Counted from the stretch's first letter, positions 46,498 through 57,779 are shown. The stretch is DNA of 64,000 nt from Copromyces sp. CBS 386.78 (GCA_030685235.1 MU839101.1:62001-126000), one strand, 5' to 3'. The notes: generated by a model not told the origin, from the letters alone. A program made the numbers and translations.

Positions 46498-47303
46498 GGT
46501 CAGGCCAGTGGCGGTACCACTTGAGGCTGGAAAAAGTGTGCGCAACAGATCCCTCAGCCAGTGGCGAGATTGTTATATAAAGGCCACGGTACGCAGGATG
46601 GCTGCGCGAGTGAAGGGTGAGCGGACCTTAACACCTCATTGCTGTCAACCTGAGTCGGCGGGGGTGCTGGGGAAGTTGACGGTAGCGCAGCTCGGGCAGC
46701 GTAATCGGCGGATGAAAGCGGCAGAAGGTTCAATTCGTTTCGAGCCGGCTTGGTAAATGATGGATAACCCCTAGTCGAAGATTGCCGTTTTTGGAGAATT
46801 GGGCCTCGAGTCGGAGAATAATCGGCTTGTTCGTCTCGTAGATATGGCGGTAGAGTCCTCGGTGGAATGATGATGGAAACGCGATGGTGCAGGGGAATTG
46901 AAGCGCGTTGCGGTAAAGTTGCTGGACCAGAAAGTTTCAGTGGGGGTCCTGCTGCCGGCGATCCAGGGAGCCACCTGGACTCGGGCAACCCTTTCCCTGA
47001 ACAGCTGCTGTGCTCAATTGAGTCAAATTGATTCAAGGTTGCGGCACGGGCCAACGGGCGGGAATTTGTCTATTATACGCTAGGGTTAGGGTCAAAGCTT
47101 TAATATCCCCAGACCTTCAGACGAGCTCGCCGGACCTTGCGCACGAGCCTCAGACACAGCACTGTACGTCCAAGATACGAACCACCATCGCGAACATCGT
47201 CACTTGGCGCCTTCAACCCACGTCGTCATCGATCTTGCCCATACAAAAGTCGCTGCTCGAGGGGCACAGTATACCGCTTATAGCGCGGTTTCAAAAGCAC
47301 AAA
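46498..47303. other. Divergent promoter region of SHG1 and the complex I subunit
   Basis: The 806 bp separate two divergent starts. A TAGGGTTAGGGT telobox-like motif lies at 47081-47092. Open frames here are short and overlapping. Confidence 0.5.
47081..47092 (+). promoter_or_regulatory. Telomere-repeat-like motif (telobox candidate)
   Basis: TAGGGTTAGGGT equals almost two TTAGGG units, about 212 bp before the complex I subunit start. Such motifs bind Tbf1/Tay1-type Myb proteins in other fungi. The match is seen; function is inference. Confidence 0.35.
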
Positions 47304-47802
47304 ATGGTTCACAGAATGGTCTTCTGGGCCGGCTTCGGTACGTTGCTCCGCTCTCTTCTCTCCAGGATGGAAATTGGACATGATTCATGAACCAACACCC
47401 GCACCAATCCACCACCACCAATTGTGTACTCCACATGCTGTCTGTCAACAAACACCCATAATCCCAGTCTCTCTCCCTTCCTCTCCCTCACCATCTTCAT
47501 ATACTGTAGACATCATCATAGCTAACCGTTGCCCTCCTCCTTCCTCCCCCTCTATAGGCTTGGCCACCCGCGCCTGGCAACTGGGCATCGAGCGACGACC
47601 CATCTTCGGCAAGCCAACCCTCTGGGGTTACCCCGTCTTCGCGGCCATCGGCGCCAGCTTCGGCTACTGGGTCCAGGGCGTGGACGAGCGACAGCAGGCC
47701 ATGCTCCAGGAGCGCAAGCAGGCCATTCTCGACAAGAGGGCGCGGAGGGCGGCGAGGCAGCAGGAGGCTGGCCAGGGTGAACCCGAGGCGGCGGCGCATT
47801 AA
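47304..47802 (+). CDS. Probable mitochondrial complex I accessory subunit (NI9M/NDUFA3-like)
   Basis: The model is join(47304..47337,47558..47802), 92 residues. The 220-nt intron has donor GTACGT, a GCTAACC branch site 30 nt before the acceptor and acceptor TCTATAG; phase 1 is kept. The short first exon (MVHRMVFWAGFG) and the following LATRAWQLGIERRP, LWGYPVFAAIGASFGYWVQGVDERQ form one membrane segment, then a charged helix rich in Lys/Arg/Glu/Gln. This matches my memory of a small fungal NADH:ubiquinone oxidoreductase membrane-arm subunit. The size and single-helix layout fit; the exact subunit name is less certain. It diverges from SHG1 and converges on GCD2. Confidence 0.65.
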
Positions 47803-48407
47803 GGAAAGGGTTGATTGTTACGGATCCTTCACAAATTCCCGGTAAAACGGTACGGGTGCGAGGGGAGATGGACAACCGACATCAATGGACGCTGGCTGGG
47901 ATGGGACGGGGAAGTCTGAGAGATGGACCGAATGGAAACACAGTACATTGGGGAAGGGGGAAGAGAATCGATGGCCAAGTAGATAAATGGACAGGAAAGA
48001 GAACCCACAGGACCTATACGGCACGCCCAGCCATCGAAGATGGGAAGTCAACACACCATGTACATGTTACAGGCGGATATGGCAAGCAAGCTCGGTGTTC
48101 AGAGAGGAAGACATTGTTTGACAACGAATCGAGTCCATTTGAATTAAATGCTCCGATTTCCCTTCCTGTCTTGCCTTTCCCTTTCCCTCTACTTTTCCCC
48201 CCCCCCACCCTGCATTTCTGCCTGCTTCAGATCCTCTTCGCCGCAAACTATGCGGTCTTGTTGAAGCCTCCTTAAGATCCAGGTATCTCTCTATCTACAT
48301 ACTCTGGCTTTCTACCAAGCTGGCGCGCCACCACCAGCATATGAACCCATATATCTTTTCGGCATGCGTCCTTCATCTCGCCGTCACTCTCACATGTACT
48401 TTGTCGT
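47803..48407. other. Convergent intergenic region
   Basis: 605 bp between the complex I subunit and GCD2 stops. Short frames only; a C-run near 48200. No other feature seen. Confidence 0.5.
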
Positions 48408-49856
48408 TTAAGCAATAGTAGGGTCCTCCCGCTTCCTCAACAGAGTCAAGATAGCCTGCGCCGGAGCAAAATCCGTACCGCTCTCAAACTCGGTAATAAC
48501 GCCCGTAATGTACTTGCTGTGCGTGTTGTCGAACATCAGCCTAAACGACTCAGCCGAGCACCGCTCGGGGTCAATCTCGTTGTAGGTGAGCGAGTCCACC
48601 GAGACACGCTCACGGTCAAAGTTGATAGTCTCGCAGAGGGCCACCACCTTGACGTTAGCGGCAGAAGCAGCCATGGCGACGTCCGCCGTGCCCGCAGGGG
48701 CGAGCAGAGATCCGTTGGCGAAGATGGCCTCGGTGCCGAGCAGCACGTTGCTCGCCCGCTCGAGATGCGCCCGCAAGCCGCCGAGGTTGGGCGAGTAGAA
48801 GACGCGGATGCCGGCCTGCTGTAGCGTCTTGGCGAGCTCCTTGCCGCCCTGGTCGTACGGGTCGTCGATGATGGAGACGGCGAAGCTTTTCCCGTCGGCC
48901 TTGGCCCGCAGAATGGTCTTCTCTACCAGCCGGTGGCGGCCGTACGTGAGGACGACGCCGGCCTCGTCGATCAGCTCGGCGGCGTTTTTGGAGATGACCA
49001 CCTCGGCCAGGGTGATGCGCTCGTTGATGAAGATGTCGATAAACTCGAGAAGGGACTCCTTCGCCTCGTCCTCGGGGGTGTCGATGTCGAACTTGTTGAC
49101 CTGCGACTTGAGGAAGCGGATGGCGTTACCCATGGGAAAGGACATGGGACGGCACTCGGTCAAGTACTCGATCTGGGGGTTCAGGACATGGGGGACAAAG
49201 TGACGAGAAAGTGAGTTGCCCTTTGGTGTTTCGTAAGACTCAATAACCTATTGTATGTTGTTTTGTCAGTATACAATCCACACAATTCCGGTAATAAGGT
49301 TGCCAACCTTCTTGAACGCCAAAAGAGTCGCCTCCAGCCTGGCAATGCTGTCCTTGAGAGCAAAAGTAGCCATCTGCTGGCCGACCGCCAACACAGCAGG
49401 GTGCACGTCCTTGTGCGCCTGCGACGTCTGTATCCGCTTGGCCATGGGCACATGGCTAAAGCACTCGGGAATGCTACTCCTCGGGTCCTCCTTGACGACG
49501 GCGATCGAAGGCCGCCTTCCGGTCACGGATGGCCTACGACCGGGAACAGATTTACCATGTTGCTGAGAACCCGATTGACCTCCCTCCTGCTTTCCGCCCT
49601 TGCCGCCCTTGCCTCCCTTCGCATCTGCAGCCGCGGCCGCTGGTGGGGCTTCCTTCACCTCTTTCGCCTTTGCCCGTCGTGCTGCCTTCTCGGCCTTGGC
49701 CTTGGCTTTTAGCTGAGCGGGAGTGAGCTTCTGTTCGCCGGCGGCGTCTCCTCCGGTGGTGGGTGTGTCTTTGGCGGCAGCGGGCTTAGCTTGTTGCTTC
49801 CCCCTCTCCTGTGGTGCGGGAGCCCCAGCGGGAGCCCCAGTAGATTCGGTAGCCAT
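48408..49856 (-). CDS. GCD2: Translation initiation factor eIF2B delta subunit (GCD2)
   Basis: The model is complement(join(48408..49247,49308..49856)), 462 residues. The 60-nt intron ends ACAATAG after an ACTGAC branch site, but its donor is the unusual GTTGGC. Residues 1-115 are a low-complexity Ala/Lys/Gly-rich extension. Then come the helical part (HKDVHPAVLAVGQQMATFALKDSIARLEA) and the Rossmann-like eIF2B regulatory domain (AGVVLTYGRHRLVEKTI, VSIIDDPYDQGGKELAKTL, ANGSLLAPAGTADVAMAA, VVALCETINFDRERV, YNEIDPE). eIF2B is the cytosolic guanine-nucleotide exchange factor for eIF2; the delta subunit is in the regulatory core that senses phosphorylated eIF2 alpha. Conservation through the C-terminal domain makes the identity secure. 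Confidence 0.93.
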
Positions 49857-50611
49857 TTGTTGTATGAGAAGATGCGATGTGCTTGGCGGAGTGTCGCAAA
49901 TGTTGTTAAAAGACCAGATGGGATCCGATTGGGTGAAGGCGGAGTGCGTCCCAAATTTTGCGTCGCGAGTTGACGGATAGGTGAGGACTCGAGTGACCGA
50001 AAATGAACAGCCGAGTCGTCGCTTTGAGATGCAAAAGCGGTATTGATGAGCAGGGGGGGATATGGTTGTCTTTCTTTTCACTTTTTGTTGTGTTGGCACA
50101 ATGCTAATTCTCAGAGTGCTCAGCGCAGGATCATTCTGCCCGATTCTGAACTGAGTCACGGATGCGATCAAGAGGTCGTACCGCCAAATGGAAACAACCA
50201 CCCCGCGCCCCGCTTTTCACACAACGTCAGCCAATCAGGAGTTGAATTCCGTCTAAGGTTGCCCAAAAAGAGCCGACCAGAACTCGGCTTCCAGAGTTAA
50301 CAATTCACTACCTGAAGCTTTTAGAACTCTTCGATGTGGTTTCAATGCGAATATGTCTGAGGTAAACTGCAATCAAATAAGCTATAGGTTGGATATTCCA
50401 CTGCTTCGGTAAAGGGTCTATTTATGCGAGGCGTCGGACCTCATTCCCGTCCTGCATCTATAATTATTACACATATGGTACATGCATATCTACATATGCC
50501 GCGAGACCAGCAGATCGACCCCGACATGCTCCCAGCTCGCACAACTTCTATACAACTCGAACCAACCACCACCTGAAATCGTATTCTGACAACCTAACCA
50601 CCCGATGGCGC
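49857..50611. other. Intergenic: GCD2 promoter side and mtIF3 3' flank
   Basis: 755 bp between two genes on the minus strand. No coding feature was recognised. Confidence 0.5.
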
Positions 50612-51502
50612 TTATTCATCCTTCTTCTCCTCCTTCTCCTCCTCCTCCTCCTCCTCCTCCTCCTGCTTCTCCTCCTCCTTCTGCTTCTTAGGTGTAGGGC
50701 CCTGGAAGACCATCCGTACTACTTTCCCAAGCTCACCCTCCATCGCCTTCACCTCCTGAGCCTTTGGCACCTCCGCAACCGCCTGCTTGATCAAGCGCAC
50801 CACCTCCTGGCACTCCTCCTGCGTCGCCTGCTTCTTATTCTGCCCCTTGGCCTTCTTCTGCAACAGCATGACCTCCACCCTGTGTCCCTTCATCAGGAAT
50901 TTCTGGAGCTGTCGCGTGCGGAATCCCAAATCGTGCGCCGCAATTGCCCAGTTGATCTCCAGCTCCTTCTTGCTCACTTGCTTTCTGCGCTCTTCTTTAG
51001 TCTTGGCCTTCAGAGCCGCTGCCTCGGCGCGGCGGTCGATGATGACGCACACAGGCCAATCGGGCAAGTCGGCGTCCTTGGGAACCTCTGGCTCGCCGGG
51101 CTTAGGAGTGGGCGGCGACCATACCATCGCCAAGCTGTAGCGTTCGCGGTCCAGCCGGCTGACGATGTCCGCTGGCCGCTGCTTATCCGCGAGATTGCCG
51201 TCCAGGCCGCGCAGGTGTACCCAGGGTGCTCTAATCGCGAGGTCGCGGGGTAAGTTGGCCTCCTGCTGTGCGTTCGGCTTGGACCTTCGCATTGCATAAT
51301 ATTTCCCTTTCGCCTGGACAGCACCTTGAGTCGAAAATGCGCATCGTTTCTGGTTGTTGAGGACAGCAGCAGTCGCGGCGGCAACTGAGAGGCGAGGGAG
51401 TAGGATTGTCTGGAGCAGCAGGGGTGCTAGAGCGGACGCGCTTTCGAGGAAGACCCTCCGGAGGGCAGCTGCGGAACTGTAGAGGCAGGGGGAGGCTCTC
51501 AT
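50612..51502 (-). CDS. Mitochondrial translation initiation factor IF-3
   Basis: A single exon encodes 296 residues. The N-terminus is Arg/Ala/Ser-rich without acidic residues for over 15 positions, fitting a mitochondrial targeting peptide. The IF3 N-domain-like part follows (AIRAPWVHLRGLDGNLADKQ). The C-domain reads SKKELEINWAIAAHDLGFRTRQLQKFL, then KGHRVEVMLL and VVRLIKQAV, the classic order in bacterial and mitochondrial IF3. The protein ends in a Glu/Lys-rich tail encoded by a CTC/CTT-type repeat. IF3 keeps mitochondrial ribosomal subunits apart and checks start-codon pairing in the matrix. The gene diverges from IMP1, another mitochondrial gene. Confidence 0.9.
   Translation of the reverse strand: MRASPCLYSSAAALRRVFLESASALAPLLLQTILLPRLSVAAATAAVLNNQKRCAFSTQGAVQAKGKYYAMRRSKPNAQQEANLPRDLAIRAPWVHLRGLDGNLADKQRPADIVSRLDRERYSLAMVWSPPTPKPGEPEVPKDADLPDWPVCVIIDRRAEAAALKAKTKEERRKQVSKKELEINWAIAAHDLGFRTRQLQKFLMKGHRVEVMLLQKKAKGQNKKQATQEECQEVVRLIKQAVAEVPKAQEVKAMEGELGKVVRMVFQGPTPKKQKEEEKQEEEEEEEEEKEEKKDE
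50618..50690. repeat. CTC/CTT triplet tract encoding the acidic tail of mtIF3
   Basis: A run of CTC, CTT and CTG triplets on the plus strand reads as GAG/AAG/CAG (Glu, Lys, Gln) on the coding strand. Tract length may vary between strains. Confidence 0.85.
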
Positions 51503-52049
51503 GATGGATTCGGTTGTTGGGTTTGTCGGCAGAGATTGGCGACCAGGTTGAGGAACTCGAGAAAGGGTTGAGACGGTCGAAGAAGTTGAGATGTCGTCGC
51601 AGGGAAAGAAGAAGAGGCTCTGTGGCAGTTGACGAGTCTAAACCAGAAACACCTCTGGTGCAGATCCGGAGCCTGAGAGCCAACCACAAAGCCCCAATTC
51701 AAAGCTTCCCCTGTAAGGATGCCCCACATTTCCGCAAGCTTCCTCCACACCCGACCACGAACCGTCTTCGGCCCCACGACCCGGTCGGCCGCCAGTGCTT
51801 TTGCATATCGCATTCATGATTTCGGGGAAGTGAGCCTTAACATCCGCGTCGACATTCTCATCGGAAGGCCAAGGTCATGAGCTATAGTTGTAACTCTGCA
51901 TACGGAAGAGCTATTCACCCCTAAGCTCACTCACGACTCATTCAATTCACCTCGAATCCCGTGAAACCTCTCAGATCCACACACGGCTCCAAGTCGTCAT
52001 CTTCACATCCCGTCTCATTCATCGGTCCGGGTCACATCCATAAACACCG
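51503..52049. promoter_or_regulatory. Divergent promoter region shared by mtIF3 and IMP1
   Basis: 547 bp separate two divergent starts of nuclear genes for mitochondrial proteins. No specific factor site is claimed. Confidence 0.4.
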
Positions 52050-53070
52050 ATGCCGCCCTCAATACGACCGCCCACCCGGGCTTCCTCCTCACTGATCTCC
52101 CTCCTCGTCGGTCCAACATTACGCACCACTACGTCCTCACAAGGAACATGCCGACTCTTATCCGGGAGACACAATGTCGTCGTTAGCCAAACACCACCTC
52201 CCAACCCCGGCCCAACAGTCGCCGGCTCCGGGATAGATTATAATTTACCTCCATTATCATCTTCTCAACAACACTCTCAACACCACCAGCAAGAGAACCA
52301 ACACTCCATACCACCCCCACCACCCCAAGGCTTCCTCCCCCGCCTCCTCCACTTCCTCCGCACCCACCCCCTGACCCTCTCCTTCTCCCGCCTTCTCTCC
52401 CACCTCGACAACCTTTTAGGCAGCCCCTCGACCCGCCTCCTCTCCCACCCCTTCCGGGTGCTCTTCTCCACTTTGAAACTGCTCGCCTTCACGCACCTCT
52501 TTCTCGAGCACGTGTTATCCATGGCTCCCGCCTCTGGTCCCTCCATGCTCCCCACTTTCGAAGTGGTAGGCGAATGGCTTGTGGTTTCACGGTTCCATAA
52601 ATATGGAAATTCAGTCAAGGTAGGCGATCTGGTGGTTTACCAGATCCCCATTAGTACGAGCGGGGAGTTGGGGGTGAAGAGGATCATGGGGATGCCGGGG
52701 GATTATGTGCTTGTTGACACGCCTGTCCCAGGGGGAGGGACGGTGGAGGGGGAGGTTTTGGGGGAGAGGCCGGGGGGTGATGGGGATGATATCATGATTC
52801 AGGTATGTGTTTGTCATCGTTTTGGTGCTGACTGGATGAGGGTGCAAGGGAAGTGATGCTAACGAATGTTGGGAAATCATTTAGGTACCTGAAGGCCATT
52901 GTTGGGTGGTGGGAGATAACTTGACGGCATCGCGAGATTCAAGGACGTTTGGACCTGTGCCGCTGGCTCTGATCAGGGGCAAAGTGTTTGCCAAGATTCA
53001 GTCGAATTGGCTCCCTAAGTTGATAAGAAACCCCCTGGAAAGGGTAGAGCTTGAGGATGTGATGGCTTGA
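52050..53070 (+). CDS. IMP1: Mitochondrial inner membrane protease subunit 1 (IMP1), with long N-terminal extension
   Basis: The model is join(52050..52802,52885..53070), 312 residues. The 82-nt phase-0 intron has donor GTATGT, branch GCTAACG and acceptor ATTTAG. The S26 peptidase domain starts near residue 150: GPSMLPTF carries the nucleophile Ser165, GVKRIMGMPGD the general base Lys210, and VPEGHCWVVGDNLTASRDSR the conserved box III, followed by VPLALIRGKVFAKI. IMP1 and IMP2 cut sorting signals from proteins on the outer face of the mitochondrial inner membrane. The domain is complete. About 145 residues precede it, with Pro/Gln/Ser-rich low complexity at about 55-95; typical IMP1 proteins are about 180 residues. 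A later Met (157) is too close to the active site to be the start, so the extension or part of it is probably real. Confidence 0.9.
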
Positions 53071-53695
53071 TGAAATACCCATACGCAAAGGAGAAGAAAG
53101 CAAGCCTCGAGGCTGTTCAATGAGGTCGAATCCTTCACCCTGTCAGTTCCGGTTCCTCCTTATGTTCACTCATGTCGGTACATGTCTACAACAGACTGCT
53201 CTATTTCAGTGGAGGACTAAGAGAACTGATATCCTATGGCAGTAGCAAACGCTATCTCATTTTCATTGAATAACACGAAAAGAAACAAGCGAATCGACAA
53301 CCAAAAAGGGGAGATGGTGTTCGGCGAACTATATAAATAGGTCTGCCGGCTGATCATAAACGACGAGCAGCTGGGACCATGGCATGGTTTTCGTTATGGT
53401 TACAAAAGAAAATAACCCGGGTCGAGATACGCAAACAAAACGCACGCAACCCATCATGTCCATCAGCCTCTCCGATTTGGTCATAACTGCCGCCCCTTCC
53501 AATGGTCGCTCCCTGCCAAATACAAAACCCCATGACTTTCCTCCCGTGTATAATCAATCCATTACTAAACAATGCTGCGCCGCAAACTCCACGCCAATCC
53601 TATGCGAAGTACCTCAAGCCAGTTGAAAGCAAGATCGAAAAATGCCAACAAAGCAAAGAGGGTTGAAAAGAAATGAAACCATCAACCACTCCCGT
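53071..53695. other. Convergent intergenic region
   Basis: 625 bp between IMP1 and VAC8 stops. No coding or RNA feature recognised. Confidence 0.5.
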
Positions 53696-55745
53696 TTAGC
53701 CCTCGATGTGAACCTTGGCATTTCCCTGGCCGAGGAGCTCCAGGCACCGCTGTGCAAGGCTGACCACTTCACCCTCGTCATCATCCTCCAGTTCGTTATC
53801 CGATTCAATCTGGCGGTTCGCAATCTGCCTGATCATATCCACAATGTCGTTCGATTTTCCAATCAGCCCAATAAGCTTCTTGTCTTCGGATTCGAGGAGC
53901 TGCAGCAGGGTCCAGATAGCGATGTGTTGGAAAGTGGGGTCGCCGCTAACGAGGAATCTGCTCAAGTAGCCGTGGATGCCATCGCTCGGCTCGTTCCAGT
54001 TATGAATGAAGATACTGTAATCGCCCACTGTTCATTTGTTACCATGTTACGCCCAGAAACGGTTTACCAAGGAATCAACTGACCTTTGGATGAGAGGTTA
54101 CCCAGTGCCGCAGCACTGTTTCCTTGAACCTCGCTGCTAGGCGACTTGGTAAGAGGGATCAAAACCTCAAACACACCGAGCTCCAAAAGATTGGTTTTGA
54201 GTTCATCGCTCAACGCCAAAACGGCAATCGCTGCGGTCATCTCCGACTGTACGGTCACTGGAACCTCCAACACCAACTGCTTGCATTTCTGTACAGCACC
54301 AGCCTCGAGCACCAACGCCTTGTTCCGGTCCGAGCTCGCTGCGAGATTTCTGAGGGTAGAGATGGCATGGCACTGGATCTCCTCATTATCGGTCGACCCT
54401 AGGAGGTCAACCAATGGTTTCAAGAATCCTGCCTCGATAATAGGAGACTCGTTCATTGGGTGAATAGAGATGTTTCGAATGCAGGCAACAGCCGACAGGA
54501 TGAGCGGTAGGTACGACGACTGAAGAAGACGGAGAAGGGGGCCGAGACCGCTGGCCCGAACAATTTCTAGCTGGTACTTTTCGTCCGAGGCGAGATTTCG
54601 GAGTGCCAAGGCGGCCTGGCACTGAACCTTGGGTGAAGAGGAATCCATCAAGTTGACAAGAGACTGAACAAGCCGAGGCTCAGTTTGCGCAAGCTTCCGC
54701 CTGTTGTTAGCATCGACGGCAATGTTGCTGAGGGCGGTAGTGCAGTAATACTGGACGTCGACATCGGTGGAAGATAACAGCTGAACCAGCACAGGGATAG
54801 CGCCGGCATTGACCAGTTGTTGGCGATTCTCATCTACCATGTGTTAGCAATGTATAACCAATATCCGGAATGGTACAAGCCTACCGGAGTGCGTCATGTT
54901 CAGAAGAGCGCCGGTAGCATTTCGTTGAACTCTCATGTCCCTAGATTTGGCGAGTCGTGTCAATGGTCCCAGAGCCCCGGAGCGGGCAATCTTGGCTTTG
55001 TTGTCTTCGTGCGTGGCCAAGTTCGTGATACAACCAACGGCGTTACACTGAACCTCGACGTTGGGCGACATCATTTGGCGGATAAGGGGGGCCAGACCGC
55101 CGAGCTGGACAATCAGGACCTTGTTCTCAGCTGTTCGCTTGTTAGCCATCGCTGCCACACTAATACGCCTCCAAGAAGAGTACATACTGTTTACCGCGAG
55201 GTTGCCCAGCGCCGCACTGGCTGCCCTTTGTACTTCAATGTCGGAATTTTGGAGAAGGGAGAGGATGGGTTCGAGAGTGTCCCTATCAACAGCTCGAACA
55301 TCTAGTATAAGCAAGGCAAAGTCAGCGACCTGATGACCAAAACAAAGGGTATTGATGCCGTGTCTTCCAACAATGCATACCTCGCTCGGTGATTTCAGCA
55401 AATGTCAGACTGGCACTCCGTTGAAGATCGATATTCTCCGAGTAGACGAGAGTGCTCAGGGCGCGTAAGGGCTCTCCGGAGAAGAAGTCGGTCTCCCCAC
55501 GCTATACAAGAGTTAGCGCTTCCGTCATGACGTGGGCAGATATCGGTATGCATACGTTTTCGAGGTACTGGAGGAGGTCCGCAACGGCTTCTCGCTCACT
55601 ATCGGCGAGGACATTATCATACAAGCCGTCGCGGGATTTGCCTGTCGGGTCCCGTTAGCTTTACTGCACCCATGGCATATGTATAAACGGAGGGGGAAGA
55701 AAGGCATTACATACCTCCGCAGCACGAGGAACAGGAAGCGCCCAT
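53696..55745 (-). CDS. VAC8: Vacuolar armadillo-repeat protein VAC8
   Basis: Seven exons: complement(join(53696..54027,54084..54833,54885..55130,55188..55301,55381..55501,55556..55641,55715..55745)), 559 residues, close to the yeast length of 578. Introns are 51-79 nt with GTATGT/GTAGGC/GTATGC/GTCAGT donors, and all phases agree. The N-terminus MGASCSSCC is an N-myristoylation site plus palmitoylated cysteines, which holds the protein on the vacuole. About eleven armadillo repeats follow, for example [69 protein letters not shown] and [16 protein letters not shown]. The C-terminus has the acidic stretch [16 protein letters not shown]8 links the vacuole to the nucleus, actin/myosin inheritance and selective autophagy. 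It converges on IMP1. Confidence 0.95.
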
Positions 55746-56552
55746 GGCTGCTGGGGGACGCGAATCGATCTGCCGTCAACCGCGATGTACAACAGAAAGG
55801 ACGGGCGCTTTTGGCTGTTGGTATCGCGAAGTGGTGATGGCGATGATTGTGGTGGAATGCCGGGGAAGTCGAGGGCGCCCCGGTGTTATTGTTCTAGGTC
55901 CGGCAGGCGGTCGGTGGTGCCCTGGTCGGTGGTCGGGAGTCGGATCGGTCGCTCCACAACAAAGTGGACGGTGGACGCAGGGGTTCTTGACGTTTGCGAG
56001 GGCAGCGAGAGCGTAGCGAAATCACTGACACGAAAGATCAAAGACAAGCAGCGAACTGAAGAGCCAAAGCAGGCCTCGAACAGAGCTCAGAGTAATGCGC
56101 AATCAGTAATATGAATGTGAGAAGCCGATGTTTCTCTGATGGTTGACGATAGACGTTTCCGCAAAACCGGTGGAACGTGGACGGTGTCGAGCGGGAACGG
56201 GCGACGGGACCCGATGTTGAATGTTTTTTTGGGGGAGGGATTGTTGGGTTGCGTGAGGCGGCGGGACAGGACAGCGGAGAAGCTGGAAAGAATCACGGTC
56301 ACAAAGAGATGGAAGAACAACGCTAATAGTGTAGCACCGCTCGCTCCACTGGTCTGCTTGGTCGCGGAATGGAAGCAAAGCACGATGGACACGGACAGAC
56401 AATATGGATCACGTCGCCTTGCCCCGGTGCTGCTGCCCTTCACTCGTTGTTAATGCGAGCAAATCTGTTGAACGGGGAGCGGCGGCAGAGGCATGAATGA
56501 TTGCTGTGCCTTGCAAGCACGGTGTCAGTCCCCACTTTTGCATCTGGCCGCC
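55746..56552. other. VAC8 upstream region up to the AT-rich block
   Basis: Normal-composition sequence with no supported gene; it should contain the VAC8 promoter and leader. The shift to AT-rich DNA occurs abruptly near 56553 after the stretch around ATCTGGCCGCCAG. Confidence 0.5.
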
Positions 56553-57529
56553 AGATATATATATATGTATTAATATCGACTTTCTAGATTGTAAAGATTA
56601 ATAACTCCGTCGTTTTATATTCGATTTGCACTCAAATTTGACCGTTTCGACCAGAAATTGAAGCTATATCAACGTACAACAATTACGACCATAACGCACT
56701 ATATAAATAGCCAACAGCGACAAACTATCTACGTAATACTAGTCGTTAGCGAATATTTATATAAAATCGTATAAACCGTTAGTATTAGCGAGCGATAAAT
56801 TTAATACTTAAAGAAGAATTATAATACGATTGGTAAGCTATATTTAGAGCTTCGTACTCCCTTTAATTCTATTATATTAGCGCCCTAAGCTATAGAAATT
56901 AATATAGGTATATACGTATAATAATTTCGAATGGTATTTAATTTACTAATATATAAAAAGTTTTCGAATTCCTTCGATATAAACACGATTTTTATTTCGA
57001 TAAAATATAGTACTTTTTCGTTAGCGAATTAAATATATACGTATCGATAGCGATTATATTGAAATATTTAAAAGCTTCGAAATAGAAGAATAAGAAGATA
57101 GTTTACAAAGCTTTTTAACGTAGTGATTTACTAAGATTCGATTAATTGCGAAAGGTTTCGAAATTTTTAATAGAAATATATATATTCTATAATAAATTTG
57201 GAATCGATAAAAGGGATAGCGTTTATTATATAGAATAGGCGCTAAAAAGTATATTTCTATAGTTAAATAACGCTTTAACTAAAGGTAAATAATTCTATTT
57301 ATTACTAGCGTTAATTATAAATAGCCTTATCGATATACTATATTATAAGGGAATAATTAATATAGCTAGGTTTATTATATAGTTCGAAGAAGAAGTATTC
57401 CTTAAGATAAATCCTTTTCTTAACCGCTATAGTATTTTAATAATAAATAACGCGTTGTAATATAAAGATCCCTCTATTAAAGTTGTTTATAATAATAGAA
57501 GTATCTTATTCTAGTTTTTACTACTATAT
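56553..57529 (+). pseudogene. RIP-degraded Tc1/mariner-type (DDE_3) transposase, 3' end replaced by gypsy
   Basis: In one plus-strand frame from 57182 to 57529 the sequence reads FYNKFGIDKRDS, ALTKGKQFYLLLALIINSLI, FEEEVFLKINPF, YSILIINNA and IKVVYNNRSIL, ending just where a conserved YSPD-type motif is expected. These fit the DDE_3 transposase segments DESG, LPALTVNGY, VLPRCNPFP, LDNAS and LPPYSP. Both visible catalytic Asp positions have become Asn, and in-frame stops are RIP-type (CAG or TGG to TAG). The upstream 600 bp are equally AT-rich but I cannot read a domain in them. The left terminal repeat is not defined. Confidence 0.72.
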
Positions 57530-57779
57530 TATCACGGGGCGAGAGGGCACCGTTATGGGTAGGGTACGATATATATTGTTATATGAGGAGAAGGGAGGAG
57601 AGAAGAAAGTGTACGCGGAGGTCTGGCTATATAGGCGAGAGCCCTGTAGGCCAGACCGTACACGGGCACGTAAAACTGCACGTAACAATAACATATACGA
57701 GGACAGAGCTCTAAAGCTCTAGTCGTAACACATATACGGTCAGTGCAACATAACATATCACAGGCCTAACCCTATAATA
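57530..57779 (-). repeat. Gypsy 3' LTR (second copy)
   Basis: The reverse complement begins TATTATAGGGTTAGGCCTGTG and ends CCCCGTGATA, matching the nested element's LTRs throughout, with small indels (250 against 255 bp). The 5 bases before it, TATAT, would be one copy of its target duplication. Confidence 0.9.

Noticed and set aside
57483..57722. 79-codon open frame across the gypsy LTR boundary
   Set aside because: It joins mariner remnant to LTR sequence, so it is chance.
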